Origin: Semisulcospira habei
Taxonomy: Eukaryota > Mollusca > Gastropoda > Semisulcospiridae
Length of the DNA: 64,000 nt
NCBI GenBank assembly: GCA_036245525.1
Contig: BTPG01000004.1
Span: forward strand, 165,026,008-165,090,007
Reading direction: 5' to 3'
The notes beneath the pieces are model-generated. The model was not told where the DNA came from, made no database searches, and saw only the letters and a list, made by a program, of their open reading frames with translations. Position numbers and translations under genes: made by a program. How positions within the stretch are numbered: the first letter of the stretch is position 1; every line of letters starts with the position of its first letter. Positions 9,447 through 18,906 of this stretch are shown piece after piece.

Positions 9447-10652
9447 ATAACCCACCATCAACCCTCCTACTGTAACCAAAAAGACCCACACATGCTCTGC
9501 CATAAACCCTACTGCCTTTGCCGCTGTACTAATCAGCCAACTGACAACAGTGCCAATTATACCAGGCAAAGCGTCCATTGCTTTCAGAGCCAATTTCTTA
9601 AGCAAGTCTGAAATGTGAGACAGTTGTTTCTTTACCCATGACTGTAAATCTTTTGGGTCTGTTGGAGTCGGTGGGGTTGGTGGTGCTGGAGGCAGTGGTC
9701 CACCACCACCACTGCCGGAGACAGCTAATACAACAGTACTGATAATAAATCCCAGAGCTGTAATTAAACTAGCAATTGTGATACCCTGCTCTCGGAAAAG
9801 TGTTTTTAGTCTCTCAGCCAGAGTAGTGTCTTCGTGAAGTATTTTCTGAATAGTTTCTCTAATTCTGTTGACCTGTGATTTCAGTTTTTGTCTTCCAATA
9901 CTAATTGTTTCTAACCGTCCTGATCTTTCTATCTGCAAATCATTTAATCTGTGTTGTATTCTTTCTTTCATTTCTGTGTCAAGATTTCCATTGTCTGCTG
10001 TAGCCAGTTTCTCTTTTTCACGTTCTATGTGTTTATCAAGCTCACCTAGTTTGGCAACATTGTTTACCATCTCACCTCTTATCGTCTGCAGTGATTTATC
10101 CAATCCCATAATCTCCCTCATTGACAAAGGTGGATCATCTATTGTTTTCAAAGCATCATTTATTTGTCCTTCAGTAAATGAGGTTTCTTGTATCACTGTG
10201 TTTGCTATTTCTGGTAGACTTGTTACTGGTGCCATTTCAATTTGTTGCCCTGTTGGTAATTTTGTTTGCGTGTCGTGAAGAACACTAACCAGTCTTGGCG
10301 TGACAGGAGACCCTCCAATTCCAAGATACCTTGCCAACCCAGAGTTACCACCGACTTCACCTTTAATTGTACTTAAAGCTCTAAACTTAGAAGGATTATT
10401 TTTATGTGTTAGATATATTTTCCCTCTGTCTGTATTTACAAATAAGTGCCCTTTATCATATTCAAATTGATTAGGATCTATTACATCTGGGTGGACACCA
10501 ACACTGTCATAAAATGAGTTTACTTTATCTTTTAACAGTTCGTGATACAAAGGAGAAGTAGTTACCATTCCAGTCATATCTGTGATACTGGTATCTGAGA
10601 CATTTATGTCATCCATTTCAAAATCTTCATGATTAAATCCTCCCGCTGCCAT
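9423..10652 (-). CDS. Maverick coiled-coil and membrane protein (409 residues)
   Basis: An acidic N terminus is followed by a folded region (about 30-150), a long charged coiled-coil (about 190-290), a hydrophobic segment near 300-322 (GITIASLITALGFIISTVV), a Gly/Pro linker (GGGGPLPPAPPTPPTP) and a C-terminal block with amphipathic and hydrophobic helices (LPGIIGTVVSWL, VWVFLVTVGGLMVGYL). This layout is typical of a minor virion protein contacting a membrane (inference). The start is 40 bp from the divergent capsid gene start, so the two appear to share a bidirectional promoter. Confidence 0.75.
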   Translation of the reverse strand: MAAGGFNHEDFEMDDINVSDTSITDMTGMVTTSPLYHELLKDKVNSFYDSVGVHPDVIDPNQFEYDKGHLFVNTDRGKIYLTHKNNPSKFRALSTIKGEVGGNSGLARYLGIGGSPVTPRLVSVLHDTQTKLPTGQQIEMAPVTSLPEIANTVIQETSFTEGQINDALKTIDDPPLSMREIMGLDKSLQTIRGEMVNNVAKLGELDKHIEREKEKLATADNGNLDTEMKERIQHRLNDLQIERSGRLETISIGRQKLKSQVNRIRETIQKILHEDTTLAERLKTLFREQGITIASLITALGFIISTVVLAVSGSGGGGPLPPAPPTPPTPTDPKDLQSWVKKQLSHISDLLKKLALKAMDALPGIIGTVVSWLISTAAKAVGFMAEHVWVFLVTVGGLMVGYLMKKIKK

Positions 10653-10692
10653 TGTTTTATTAATTTATTATTTTTTATTGTGCATAATAAAA
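10653..10692. promoter_or_regulatory. Bidirectional promoter between capsid and 409-residue genes
   Basis: A 40-bp AT-rich gap separates two divergent start codons, with ATTATTTTTTATTG and AATAAAA next to the capsid ATG. The A-rich AATAAAAATG start context recurs at 12,637, 13,018, 29,621 and, on the minus strand, before several Mav-C genes. Confidence 0.45.
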
Positions 10693-11976
10693 ATGACACA
10701 GTCTTACGGATCAAAGTTAGACCCATACAGAAAACTACGTGAGCCCCTGGGTGTTAAGGGCATTCGACAATCAATCATCATCACGAACAATCCAAGTACT
10801 ATAGACCAGAATCAAACACTTACAGTCAAGTTTCCAAACCTGGGTCCCAATGATGTTATTGTTCCTGGCACTGCACGCCTTGCATTTAATATTGAACTAT
10901 CATCAGACGCAGATGTGAACAGAACACTGGTTGACAATCTTGGCAGAGCAATTGTTAGAACTATTAAAGTAAAACTTGAAGGGCAGGAAGTGTTTAGTCT
11001 TGACGACTCAGATGTATTCTACTGTTACAAAGACCTTTGGCTCACAAGAGAAGAACGAGAGGATCGTATTTACCAAGGCATACAGTCTGATAATGTTGGT
11101 AAACTTCGAATCAATGCTGGAGATAAATCAACGTCAGCAGCCCAGGAAGTTATTATAGCAGAAACATATGGAACCAGATTTTACATTCCACTTGAGTTTG
11201 AAATCCTCACAGCACATTTGCCTTATTATCAAGGAGCACTGAATGACCGTCTGAGCTTTGAACTAACTTTCAATGACTACTCCAAAGTTATAAAATCATC
11301 TGCCACAGATGCAACATACAAGATCTCTAACATATCCTTGGAATATGAAATTGTCACACACACTGAATTAGCCAGACTTATTCAAAATCAGTATCAGTCA
11401 AGACTTCCAATTTATTATGACAGGGTGATTAGACATAGTTTAATACCCAAAGACAAAAGCGACCCAATGTGGAACATAAACTTGAACACGCCTGCCAGGT
11501 CACTGAAAGGTATTCTTATGTTGTTTGTTGAACCGGTGAGTCCATACAAAAGAGATTCAGAAAAATTCTACAATCCTAAGATTACACATTTGTCCTGTAC
11601 AATCGAAGGCCGTCCTAATCAAGTGTACTCATCTGGAATGTTACCATACCAGCACTACGATGAGATCACAAAGTATTTTGCAGGAGGAAGGATTAGAGAT
11701 AAACCAGCAAACATTGCGTGCAAAGATCTACATCTGTATGATGTTAGGATTGGACAATACCTTACAAACAAATATGCACTGTGGTTAGACCTGCGTAGTA
11801 CAGATGATGACTATCTTCATGGGTCAGGACGAACTGTTGAGAATGGTAGTGATGGAATAACAATTCAGATACAAAAGAAGGTTGAAACTGCTGCAGCCAT
11901 AAATATATATTTGTACCTGATATATGACGCACAACTCAATATTGCAGAAAGCAGACTGAGTGGACACATATATTAA
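10693..11976 (+). CDS. MCP: Major capsid protein, double jelly-roll type (427 residues)
   Basis: The start MTQSYGSK is chosen because its ATG follows AATAAAA, as in neighbouring genes; an upstream in-frame ATG at 10678 has no such context. Hallmarks of the invertebrate Polinton capsid seen here are YGSKLDPYRKLREPLGVKGIRQ at the N terminus (first 20 residues or so), ELTFNDYSKVI and LEYEIVTHTELARLI in the middle, and LDLRSTDDDYLHGSG near the C terminus. I recognise the family as that of the C. elegans transposon protein F54H12.2 (from memory). It would form the hexon trimers of the capsid. The frame is open throughout with no visible damage. A matching gene is absent from Mav-B and Mav-C. Confidence 0.85.
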   Translation: MTQSYGSKLDPYRKLREPLGVKGIRQSIIITNNPSTIDQNQTLTVKFPNLGPNDVIVPGTARLAFNIELSSDADVNRTLVDNLGRAIVRTIKVKLEGQEVFSLDDSDVFYCYKDLWLTREEREDRIYQGIQSDNVGKLRINAGDKSTSAAQEVIIAETYGTRFYIPLEFEILTAHLPYYQGALNDRLSFELTFNDYSKVIKSSATDATYKISNISLEYEIVTHTELARLIQNQYQSRLPIYYDRVIRHSLIPKDKSDPMWNINLNTPARSLKGILMLFVEPVSPYKRDSEKFYNPKITHLSCTIEGRPNQVYSSGMLPYQHYDEITKYFAGGRIRDKPANIACKDLHLYDVRIGQYLTNKYALWLDLRSTDDDYLHGSGRTVENGSDGITIQIQKKVETAAAINIYLYLIYDAQLNIAESRLSGHIY

Positions 11977-11995
11977 AATTATATTGTGTATTAAA

Positions 11996-12607
11996 ATGAA
12001 CCTGAGCTTAATGACACTCGACCCACACTGTGGATTATTTTGTGGTGCCACAGGGTGTGGGAAAACTCAATTCGTACTTGACTTATTACAAACAAGATAC
12101 ATCCATCATTTTGAAAACATTGTAATATTTTGTCCTACAATCAAACACAACAAAGCTTATCACAACCGTTTATTTATTTGGACTGACAACAACATTTACT
12201 TAGTCGACCCTGAGAAAAAACTGAATGACTACCTACAATATTTTTACAAGCAATTTGAAGGGCAGCCAACATTGTTTATTGTTGATGACTGTTCTGCAGA
12301 GAAAGACATTGTCAAGAAGAGAAACACATTAGCAGAACTTGCCTTCAGTGGCAGACATGCTAATGTAAGTGTATGGATTCTCACTCAGAAATATAATGCT
12401 GTACTGAAAGATTTTCGAGAACAGTTAAAGTTTATCTGTTTGTTTTACTGTAAGGATCGTGACAGATTTGAAGACTGTCTCAGAGAGAATGATGTCATCC
12501 CAAATAAGCATGAACGAGATGATGTAAAAAATAAACTGAAATCAACTAAGCATCTAAAGCTCATTTTAAAGACAGATCAGCCCACAGGGTATGGGTTAGT
12601 AAATTGA
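11996..12607 (+). CDS. Genome-packaging ATPase, A32/FtsK-like (203 residues)
   Basis: Walker A is GATGCGKT at residues 17-24, and Walker B is LFIVDD at about 93-98, followed by CSAEKD. A sensor-like region follows (LAFSGRHANVSVWILTQKYN). This is the order found in packaging ATPases of Polintons and related viruses, which pump the genome into the capsid. The ATG at 11996 is preferred because the gene follows the capsid gene by 19 bp and the protein then has the normal short N terminus. A broken homologue lies at 43,692-44,951. Confidence 0.85.
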   Translation: MNLSLMTLDPHCGLFCGATGCGKTQFVLDLLQTRYIHHFENIVIFCPTIKHNKAYHNRLFIWTDNNIYLVDPEKKLNDYLQYFYKQFEGQPTLFIVDDCSAEKDIVKKRNTLAELAFSGRHANVSVWILTQKYNAVLKDFREQLKFICLFYCKDRDRFEDCLRENDVIPNKHERDDVKNKLKSTKHLKLILKTDQPTGYGLVN

Positions 12608-12643
12608 TGTAAATTAATTTATACATTTGTTTGTCCAATAAAA

Positions 12644-12988
12644 ATGACAGACGGACAAATCATACAGGTGCTTGATCTCACACACCTTTTCAAAGATGTT
12701 ATGCACTTTACTGACTTAATAACACCCAAACAGACTTACATAAGCCTTTCAGCACCATCAGAAATATATGCTACATATAGTGTGACTTTGGATTATGTCG
12801 ATGAGAATCCAAATGTGGAGTGCATGACAGTTGATTTAAAGACACCTACTTTTAAAGTTGTTGATACCAACTATGGCTGGTTAGGGGAAGTTTGTTATAG
12901 CATATTTAAACAACCACGCAAACTAAATGTTTATATTGACAGTGTTACAGTTAATAAAGTGGTATTACACAAGGTGAGCCAGCGGTAA
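12644..12988 (+). CDS. Small conserved Maverick protein S0 (114 residues)
   Basis: Starts MTDGQ and ends VTVNKVVLHKVSQR. Four diverged relatives lie in Mav-C (40,979-41,299; 41,340-41,503; 42,888-43,275; 43,311-43,656), all keeping the VDLKTHTF-like centre and the VNKVVLHK-like end. The gene sits between ATPase and polymerase genes and is preceded by TTTGTCCAATAAAA. The protein is beta-rich with no known motif. Function unknown; a replication, terminal-protein-like or capsid role cannot be told apart from sequence. Confidence 0.7.
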   Translation: MTDGQIIQVLDLTHLFKDVMHFTDLITPKQTYISLSAPSEIYATYSVTLDYVDENPNVECMTVDLKTPTFKVVDTNYGWLGEVCYSIFKQPRKLNVYIDSVTVNKVVLHKVSQR

Positions 12989-13006
12989 TATTTTTTCATT
13001 TATTAT

Positions 13007-13024
13007 TTTGTCGGACAAATAAAA
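13007..13024 (+). promoter_or_regulatory. Palindromic box TTTGTCGGACAAA before the polymerase start
   Basis: TTTGTCGGACAAA is an odd-length palindrome (TTTGTC-G-GACAAA) and sits 5 bp before the ATG at 13025, followed by TAAAA. The same box (central base variable) stands at 40,949-40,961, 41,305-41,317, 42,859-42,871 and, imperfectly, 43,281-43,293, each time the same distance from a start codon. A half-site variant precedes 12,644 and 43,656. A core promoter or operator role is inferred from this fixed position. Confidence 0.6.
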
Positions 13025-16000
13025 ATGACGGACAATGTTCAAAACCCTGGCTCATCTAGTTTAAGAAACGTGTTTCACACAACAAACTTACCCATATCCA
13101 ATACTAATAATGTTTATGAATCAATAGAAAACTCTTTTTCTGTCATACAACAAAATCTTCTGACAGGCAGTGTTAAGATTCAGATTGTTGCTAAAATAGA
13201 ATTTACTAGAGTAGACGGTGAAGTGATTGTATCGTATATATCAACAAGACAACACACAGTTAACACAAGAAGAGAATTGGAGAACGTGTTTAGAGACAGA
13301 CTATTACCTGACTTTCTACAGGCGATTGACAGTGCAAGAATGAAGGGGTCTGGCTGGCACGAAGGACATGTACATGAACTACAACTAAAGCAGTCAAGGT
13401 ATCATCCTATATTAGGTAAAGCATGGTTGCCACTGCCAACAGAAGTTGCAAACAAAAAGGCTGTTGTTAATATTCAGAACAATGACAACTATTGTTTCAT
13501 GTGGTGTGTGCTTGCTAAACTACACTTTGTAAAGTCAAAACCTGAACGTGTATCTAACTACATCAAATTTGTAAATGAACTCGATTTTAGTGGCATTGAG
13601 TTCCCTGTTAAAATAGAGGACATAGACTTGTTTGAAAAACTAAATCCTGGTATATCTGTAAATGTGTATGTGTGGGATAATGACTCTGTTGACAAGTTAC
13701 AACCCATTAGAGTATCACCACTTGCTCCAACCTTTGGACAGTCAGAAAATAAACATGTTGACATGCTATTAATAAGTTCTGGTGATAACTTTCACTATAC
13801 AATTATCAGAAATATGTCACGTCTAATTCATGGACATACAACAAAACACAATGGTAAACAAGAAGTTTGTAAAAGATGTTTACAAAGATTCTCCTCTATT
13901 TCAGTAGCGCACAAACACGTCCTACACTGCAGATCAGCTGATGACATACAAACTGTACTTAAGTATCCAGATCCTGGCAGCAAGGTTTATTTTAAGAACT
14001 ATGGGAATCAGCAAAAGTTGCCGTTTGTAGTGTACGCAGATTTTGAATCACTGGTTGTTCCGTATGAAGGTCCTGTTCCAGAGTCATTACCAAAGACTAT
14101 AAAACTAAGTGACCAAGTGGTGTGTTCTTTCGGGTACATTATTGTTAGGTCAGACGGTCTTCATTCAGAACCTGTTATCTACAGAGGTGAAAATGCAGCA
14201 TGTCTGTTTTTAACAGAAATGAGACATCTGTATAGTCAGGTAGTACAGTATCTCACAACATGTCAGATGCCTTTGGTGATGACAGAAGAAGACAAACTAA
14301 AATTTGATACAGCTGAGACGTGTTGGATTTGTGAACAACCCCTCCAGGGTGATAAAGTTCGTGACCACGATCACATAACTGGACTTACAGAGGCGCTGCA
14401 CATAACAATTGTAACTTATTATTAAAAACAGATCCCAAGACATACAAGTTACCAATCTTTTTCCACAATCTCAAAGGATATGATTCACACATTATCATGC
14501 AGGCTGTAGATGAGTCGTACAAAAACATAAGTTGTATTGCCCAGACAACTGAGAAATACTTAACTTTTAGGTTAGATAAATTAGCATTTTATGACTCCAT
14601 GCAACATTTGTCTTTAGGTCTTGCTAGTCTGGCAGAAGGACTGACTGAGTATCCAATAACAAGTAAATATTTTGAACCAGACTTGATTAAGAAAGGTGTC
14701 TATCCATATGAGTACATTGATCATTGGGTTGTGTTTGAAGAAACAAGATTACCGCCAAAAGAGAAATTTTATTCTACACTAACTGGAAAGGGTATTTCTG
14801 ACTCTGAATATCAACACGCACTTGATGCGTGGGGGAAGTTAGGATGTCAGACTATTGGTGACTACCATGACCAGTACTTGAAAGCTGACGTTTGTTTGCT
14901 AGCAGACGTATTTGAAAGTTACCGTGAAAAGGGTTTGTTACACTACAAGCTTGACCCTGCTTGTTACATTACTAGTCCTGGCATGACATGGGATGCATTT
15001 TTGAAATCCAGTAAGATATCTATAGACCTGTTGTCTGATCGTACGATGGGTGAAATGGTGGAACGTGGTTTGAGGGGAGGTATTAGTATTGCAGCGAACA
15101 ATTATGCCAAGGCCAACAACAAATATCTAGATGACCTTGGGTTTGACCCCTCAAGGTCAAGGTCATTCATTACGTACTTGGACGCTAATAACCTTTATGG
15201 CTGGGCAATGTGTGAGTTATTGCCCTTGAAAAACTTTTGCCTGTATGATTTGTCACAGTATGACATAACAGGGTTAACTAACAATATTATTAATCTTGAC
15301 CGAAACGACGCGAAGGGTTGGATCTTTGAAGTCGACCTGGAGTACCCACACCACCTACACGATTACCATAATGATTATCCCTTAGCTGTTGAGAAAATGA
15401 GTATGACAGGAAAAAAAGAAGACACTAAACTTGTACCAAATTTGAATGACAAATTCAATTACGTTTGTCACTACCGCTTGCTGCAGTTTTACATCAGACA
15501 CGGGTTAGTACTAAAGAAAGTTCACAGATGTATTCAATGTGATCAGAGTGCTTTCATGAAAGATTACATAATGAAGAACACAACATTGCGTGCCAGAGAC
15601 GGCAACACTGCATTTGACAAAGACTTCTTTAAGCTTATGAACAATGCCTGTTTTGGCAAGACAATGGAAAATCCTCATCACAGAAAAGATGTGAGACTGG
15701 TCACAACTGAATCGGGCGCAATTAAACTTACAGGTAAGCCACAGTATACAGGGTATAAAGAGTTTCATTCATCATTGTATGCAGTGTCACTCAAAAAAAA
15801 GATTGTCAAACTGGACAAGCCAGTATTCATTGGTATGGCAATTCTTGAGTTATCAAAACTGTTGATGCTTGAATTTTATTATGATTACTTCAAACCGAAG
15901 TATCCTGACTGCCGTCTGTTATACACTGACACTGACTCTATGATCATTGATGTGCCTACTGAAGACTTTTATGAAGACATGAAAACAGAACTACACATGT

Positions 16001-16489
16001 ATGACACATCTGATTACCCTAAAGACCATCCACTGTACAGCACACAAAACAAAAAAGTGCCTGGTAAGTTTAAAGATGAACTAAATGGTGTGCCAATAGT
16101 TGAGTACGTTGGTCTGAGATCAAAAATGTATTCTATACTGCACCAGAAGGGAAGTCAGTCAAAAGCCAAAGGAATAAAAAAAAACAGCAATAAAAAATAA
16201 AGACATACGTCATGAACATTACAAGCAAGTGTTAGATGGTGCATTAATGCCTGATTATCCAAACAAGTCATTGAGATCAAACAAACATAATCTTGAAATG
16301 ATCCAAACACACAAAAAGTCACTTGCAGTTGGAGACACGAAACGTGTTTTTCACACTAAGGAAAAAGCTTATGCACCTGGACATTACAGGCTCAAGTTAT
16401 CTGAAGACATAGCTGATGAACTGGTTGATGAATTAATTGATGACTTAGTTACTGAAATGAGTAACAGTGTCTGGGGGAATAATCTGTAA
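13025..16489 (+). pseudogene. PolB: Protein-primed DNA polymerase B, two frameshifts
   Basis: Three open segments (13025-14425, 14497-16200, 16229-16489) encode successive parts of a Polinton-type polymerase that would copy the linear genome. In order: an N-terminal domain (GSGWHEGHVHEL near residue 115; NNDNYCFMWCVLAKLHF near 155), a zinc-ribbon-like CKRC...H...HC (13,868-13,938), Exo I YADFESL (14,034), a CWIC...DHDH zinc/HNH-like insert (14,320-14,385), Exo II (14,460-14,490), Exo III YLKADVCLLADV (14,876), polymerase motif A YLDANNLYG (15,174), motif B NNACFGKTMEN (15,640) and motif C YTDTDS (15,920). One base is missing near 14,381 relative to Mav-C, and an A9 run at 16,176-16,184 shifts the frame before the C terminus. 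The second could be a sequencing error. Confidence 0.85.
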
Positions 16490-16560
16490 TTCTTCTCTGA
16501 CAAATGCCCTCTGGGGTGCAGGGTCGAACAGGTAATATATTGTTGCATCAGGACCAGGGA

Positions 16561-17415
16561 TTATTTTTTTTTATTATGAACGGATGTTGACCAGATGGGG
16601 TCTGTTGCCCTGCGCTTTATGTCATTTTCTGCTTCCCCTGGTTGATATAAATATCTCACCTGTTTGGTAAATAAACTTGTGTCTGGTGCTGGGGTTGGGG
16701 TTGGTCCTGTTTTTGGCTCTGTAATTGTTTTCATTTTAATAGCATCAGCAGGTTTTGGGTGTCCTTCATTGTTCATTGCTTTTATCACATGAGGTAATCT
16801 CTTAACCCATTCAGTGTTACGGGTGTCATGCATGAGTTCCTTAGAATACTGGTAACTGAAAAGTCTCTCTGATAACTGTTTGTTAAAGTTTTCAACAATT
16901 GCCTGTGATCTGTGCACACCTGGAATGCCTCGTCTGACCAGTACGCCATGCTTCGCAAATAACTGATTAACAGCACCTTTGAATTCAGATCCGTCATCAA
17001 CCTGCACTAGTCTGGGGTATCTTAAAGGGCCTCGACTATATATTTTTGATAAAGCAGTAGCAACTGTACTGGCTGTTTTGTCAGATATGGGTTCAGCGTC
17101 TTTGTACCTTGAAGCTATGTCAACAACAGTCAGTGCATACTTGTATCGTTTCTTTCTTATTGTGTCATGTGGTAAGAACAAAAGGTCCATTTGGTGTGTG
17201 TCATTTGGGGTAGTGTTTTCAAAATGGGGTCTTGTTATTTTTCTTGGAGCAGGGAGATATATCTGCCAAATTGCTTGTCTCTGTAACCATTGTTTGACTT
17301 GATTGAGTGTTATATCTCCGTCCACAGCGGCATGTAATTTTTCAATAGCTGTTTGTCCTTTCCAATAGCCTGATGGCGAGTAATATATTTTTGATAGTTT
17401 ATTTTCGGCTGCCAT
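16561..17415 (-). CDS. INT: Retroviral-type DDE integrase of the Maverick (284 residues)
   Basis: The rve core carries D77 (HQMDLL), D140 (QVDDGSEF) and E175 (IVENFNKQL), the D,D-34/35-E spacing of retrovirus and Polinton integrases. An N-terminal helical DNA-binding part (YYSPSGYWKG, VKQWLQRQ) precedes it, and a basic C-terminal SH3-like tail (VRYLYQPGE, KRRATDPIWS) follows. It would insert the element into chromosomes. The start MAAENK at 17415 is preferred over the upstream MFILQ because it leaves a normal N terminus and only a 17-bp overlap with the preceding gene. The frame is intact. Confidence 0.9.
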   Translation of the reverse strand: MAAENKLSKIYYSPSGYWKGQTAIEKLHAAVDGDITLNQVKQWLQRQAIWQIYLPAPRKITRPHFENTTPNDTHQMDLLFLPHDTIRKKRYKYALTVVDIASRYKDAEPISDKTASTVATALSKIYSRGPLRYPRLVQVDDGSEFKGAVNQLFAKHGVLVRRGIPGVHRSQAIVENFNKQLSERLFSYQYSKELMHDTRNTEWVKRLPHVIKAMNNEGHPKPADAIKMKTITEPKTGPTPTPAPDTSLFTKQVRYLYQPGEAENDIKRRATDPIWSTSVHNKKK

Positions 17416-17833
17416 TTTTTCTAGCAATGAAAACTCCTGTAAAATAAACAAATGTCATTCCCACTAGAACAAAGATTATCTCCCCGTTTCTTTGTTGTGT
17501 GCTTGGTTTGTAATAGTCACTTAGTTTCGGTTTTGGGATAGACATGTCTTCACCTGTGACAAGAAAATATTCCCTGATTGCTTCGTCTGTATTTGAAAAC
17601 GTATGTTGTGCGTGGCCTTCAAGTTTTAGTTTTTCATTAATAAAATCAAGTTTCTCAATTCTATTCTTTTCATAATCCTGTTGGGCTTGAGCAAGTTTTT
17701 CTGACGCCTCATTATGACGTTTCAATTCTTCTGCAGATTCTTCTCTACCCATTTTTGAAAAGAGATAATTAGAGCCACTGAAAGCCAATGCATTAACCAT
17801 AGCACCTCCAATCATAATAGCTATCGTCGCCAT
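17399..17833 (-). CDS. Two-pass Maverick membrane protein (144 residues)
   Basis: The N-terminal hydrophobic stretch MATIAIMIGGAMVNALAFSG, a charged coiled-coil centre (residues 30-75) and a C-terminal segment IIFVLVGMTFVYFTGVFIA followed by RKNGSRK predict a small protein anchored at both ends. It overlaps the integrase start by 17 bp and follows the 76-residue gene by 11 bp, so the minus-strand cluster 18,904 to 16,561 looks co-transcribed. Probable virion membrane or minor capsid protein (inference). Confidence 0.7.
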   Translation of the reverse strand: MATIAIMIGGAMVNALAFSGSNYLFSKMGREESAEELKRHNEASEKLAQAQQDYEKNRIEKLDFINEKLKLEGHAQHTFSNTDEAIREYFLVTGEDMSIPKPKLSDYYKPSTQQRNGEIIFVLVGMTFVYFTGVFIARKNGSRK

Positions 17834-17844
17834 ATTATTTTTAT

Positions 17845-18075
17845 TTACATAGAAACATTTTCAGGAATAATTCCTTGCTTGACAAGAAAATCTTTTGTCG
17901 CAATCGACGCTGTGACAACTACAATTAGCTTAGCGCTGTCTTCGAAATCGAGTCTACTCAAGTCTGCTGATTTCATTTTGAGTAGACTTTTCCCCAGCAT
18001 AGAATAAGCTACTGCTAATCCACTGATTACGGCAGAGTGATACACAAGGTTCATTAAATTTTTTGAGTCGTTCAT
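17845..18075 (-). CDS. Small Maverick membrane protein (76 residues)
   Basis: Starts MNDSKNLMNLVYHSAVISGL, with hydrophobic segments around residues 10-28 and 46-60 and the motif ATKDFLVKQGIIPENVSM at the end. It fits tightly between the 155- and 144-residue genes (36 and 11 bp gaps). No family with known function is recognised. Confidence 0.6.
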   Translation of the reverse strand: MNDSKNLMNLVYHSAVISGLAVAYSMLGKSLLKMKSADLSRLDFEDSAKLIVVVTASIATKDFLVKQGIIPENVSM

Positions 18076-18111
18076 TTTCTAATACAAGAAAAATTAAAAT
18101 AATATTTTTAT

Positions 18112-18579
18112 TTACTGCATATAAAATGGGTCAACGGCTTTGGATGTTACTGGTAATGTGGCGACTTCTGGTTTTGTTTTTGGAGTGTCTGATTTTTTGG
18201 TCACTGTACGAGTCTGTGGTTTGTATTTTTTGTATAATTGATAACCTACGTAACCAAATCCGACAACAAATCTGGCAACTATATATTTTGTTGTTTCACT
18301 GTCAGACTTAGTTGTTTGTCTCTCACTTTGATGAGGGTGTTCTGTCGGTGTCAGTCCTGACAGTCCTGATGGTCCTGAAGGTCCTGACGGTGTTGACGCC
18401 TGGTCAGTCACATGAGCCTTTTCTGTTTGAGCTTGAAGCTGTAATTTTTTTTGTCTGTTATATTCGGCTAATCTTTTACCAGCCTCAACCCTGCCTGGAC
18501 TTTTAGCCTTAGTCACAGTTTGAACCTGTGTCAAGACCGGACTGGGGTTCGGTTGTGGAGTCGTCTGGGTTTCGTCCAT
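18112..18579 (-). CDS. Basic virion-like protein with collagen-like GPSG repeat (155 residues)
   Basis: A Pro/Thr-rich N terminus is followed by SPGRVEAGKRLAEYNRQKK (residues 27-45), a short motif I associate with minor proteins of invertebrate Mavericks. Next come a collagen-like TPSGPSGPSGLSG run (about 62-75), a hydrophobic segment (YIVARFVVGFGYVGYQLY) and a very basic tail. The layout suggests a DNA-condensing or membrane-linked virion protein (inference). Its first 71 bp overlap the end of the 131-residue gene in another frame. Confidence 0.65.
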   Translation of the reverse strand: MDETQTTPQPNPSPVLTQVQTVTKAKSPGRVEAGKRLAEYNRQKKLQLQAQTEKAHVTDQASTPSGPSGPSGLSGLTPTEHPHQSERQTTKSDSETTKYIVARFVVGFGYVGYQLYKKYKPQTRTVTKKSDTPKTKPEVATLPVTSKAVDPFYMQ

Positions 18580-18904
18580 TTTCTTCTGCAGTAAAATTTA
18601 TTTTCGAGAAATCAATATGACTCCCAGTAACAAGCAAGGTTACCACAGGCGCAAGGTAATTTCCAAACTTGTAAAACATGATGCATGCTAATTTGCCTAT
18701 TGTACTTGAAACAATAGGGTTGCTTTCAAGGTCATGTGATAGACTGTCACTATCCACAGGTAGAAAGTGACTCACTGCTTTTGTGTATAGGCATACAAGA
18801 GATCGACTTAAATCACGTGTCATTAGTGAGGCAATGTGGTTCTCATATTTTGAATGAAGCTTGATTAGTTCGTCAGAGGTTAAAGATTCAATATCCTCTG
18901 TCAA
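18509..18904 (-). CDS. Maverick protein of 131 residues, function unknown
   Basis: MTEDIESLTSDELIKLHSKYENHIASLMTRDLSRSL opens a helical protein (first 20 residues are charged). A hydrophobic stretch near 75-100 and an acidic tail follow. It is first in the tight minus-strand cluster that ends with the integrase. A partial tandem duplicate lies directly upstream (18,907-19,145) and a fossil relative lies at 20,925-21,150 on the other strand, so the gene is a genuine conserved unit. Confidence 0.65.
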   Translation of the reverse strand: MTEDIESLTSDELIKLHSKYENHIASLMTRDLSRSLVCLYTKAVSHFLPVDSDSLSHDLESNPIVSSTIGKLACIMFYKFGNYLAPVVTLLVTGSHIDFSKINFTAEENGRNPDDSTTEPQSGLDTGSNCD

Positions 18905-18906
18905 GT

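Noticed and set aside
14320..16200. Programmed ribosomal frameshifts in the Maverick polymerase
   Set aside because: The first break is a one-base loss compared with Mav-C, not a slippery site, and the second is a plain A9 run best explained by mutation or read error.
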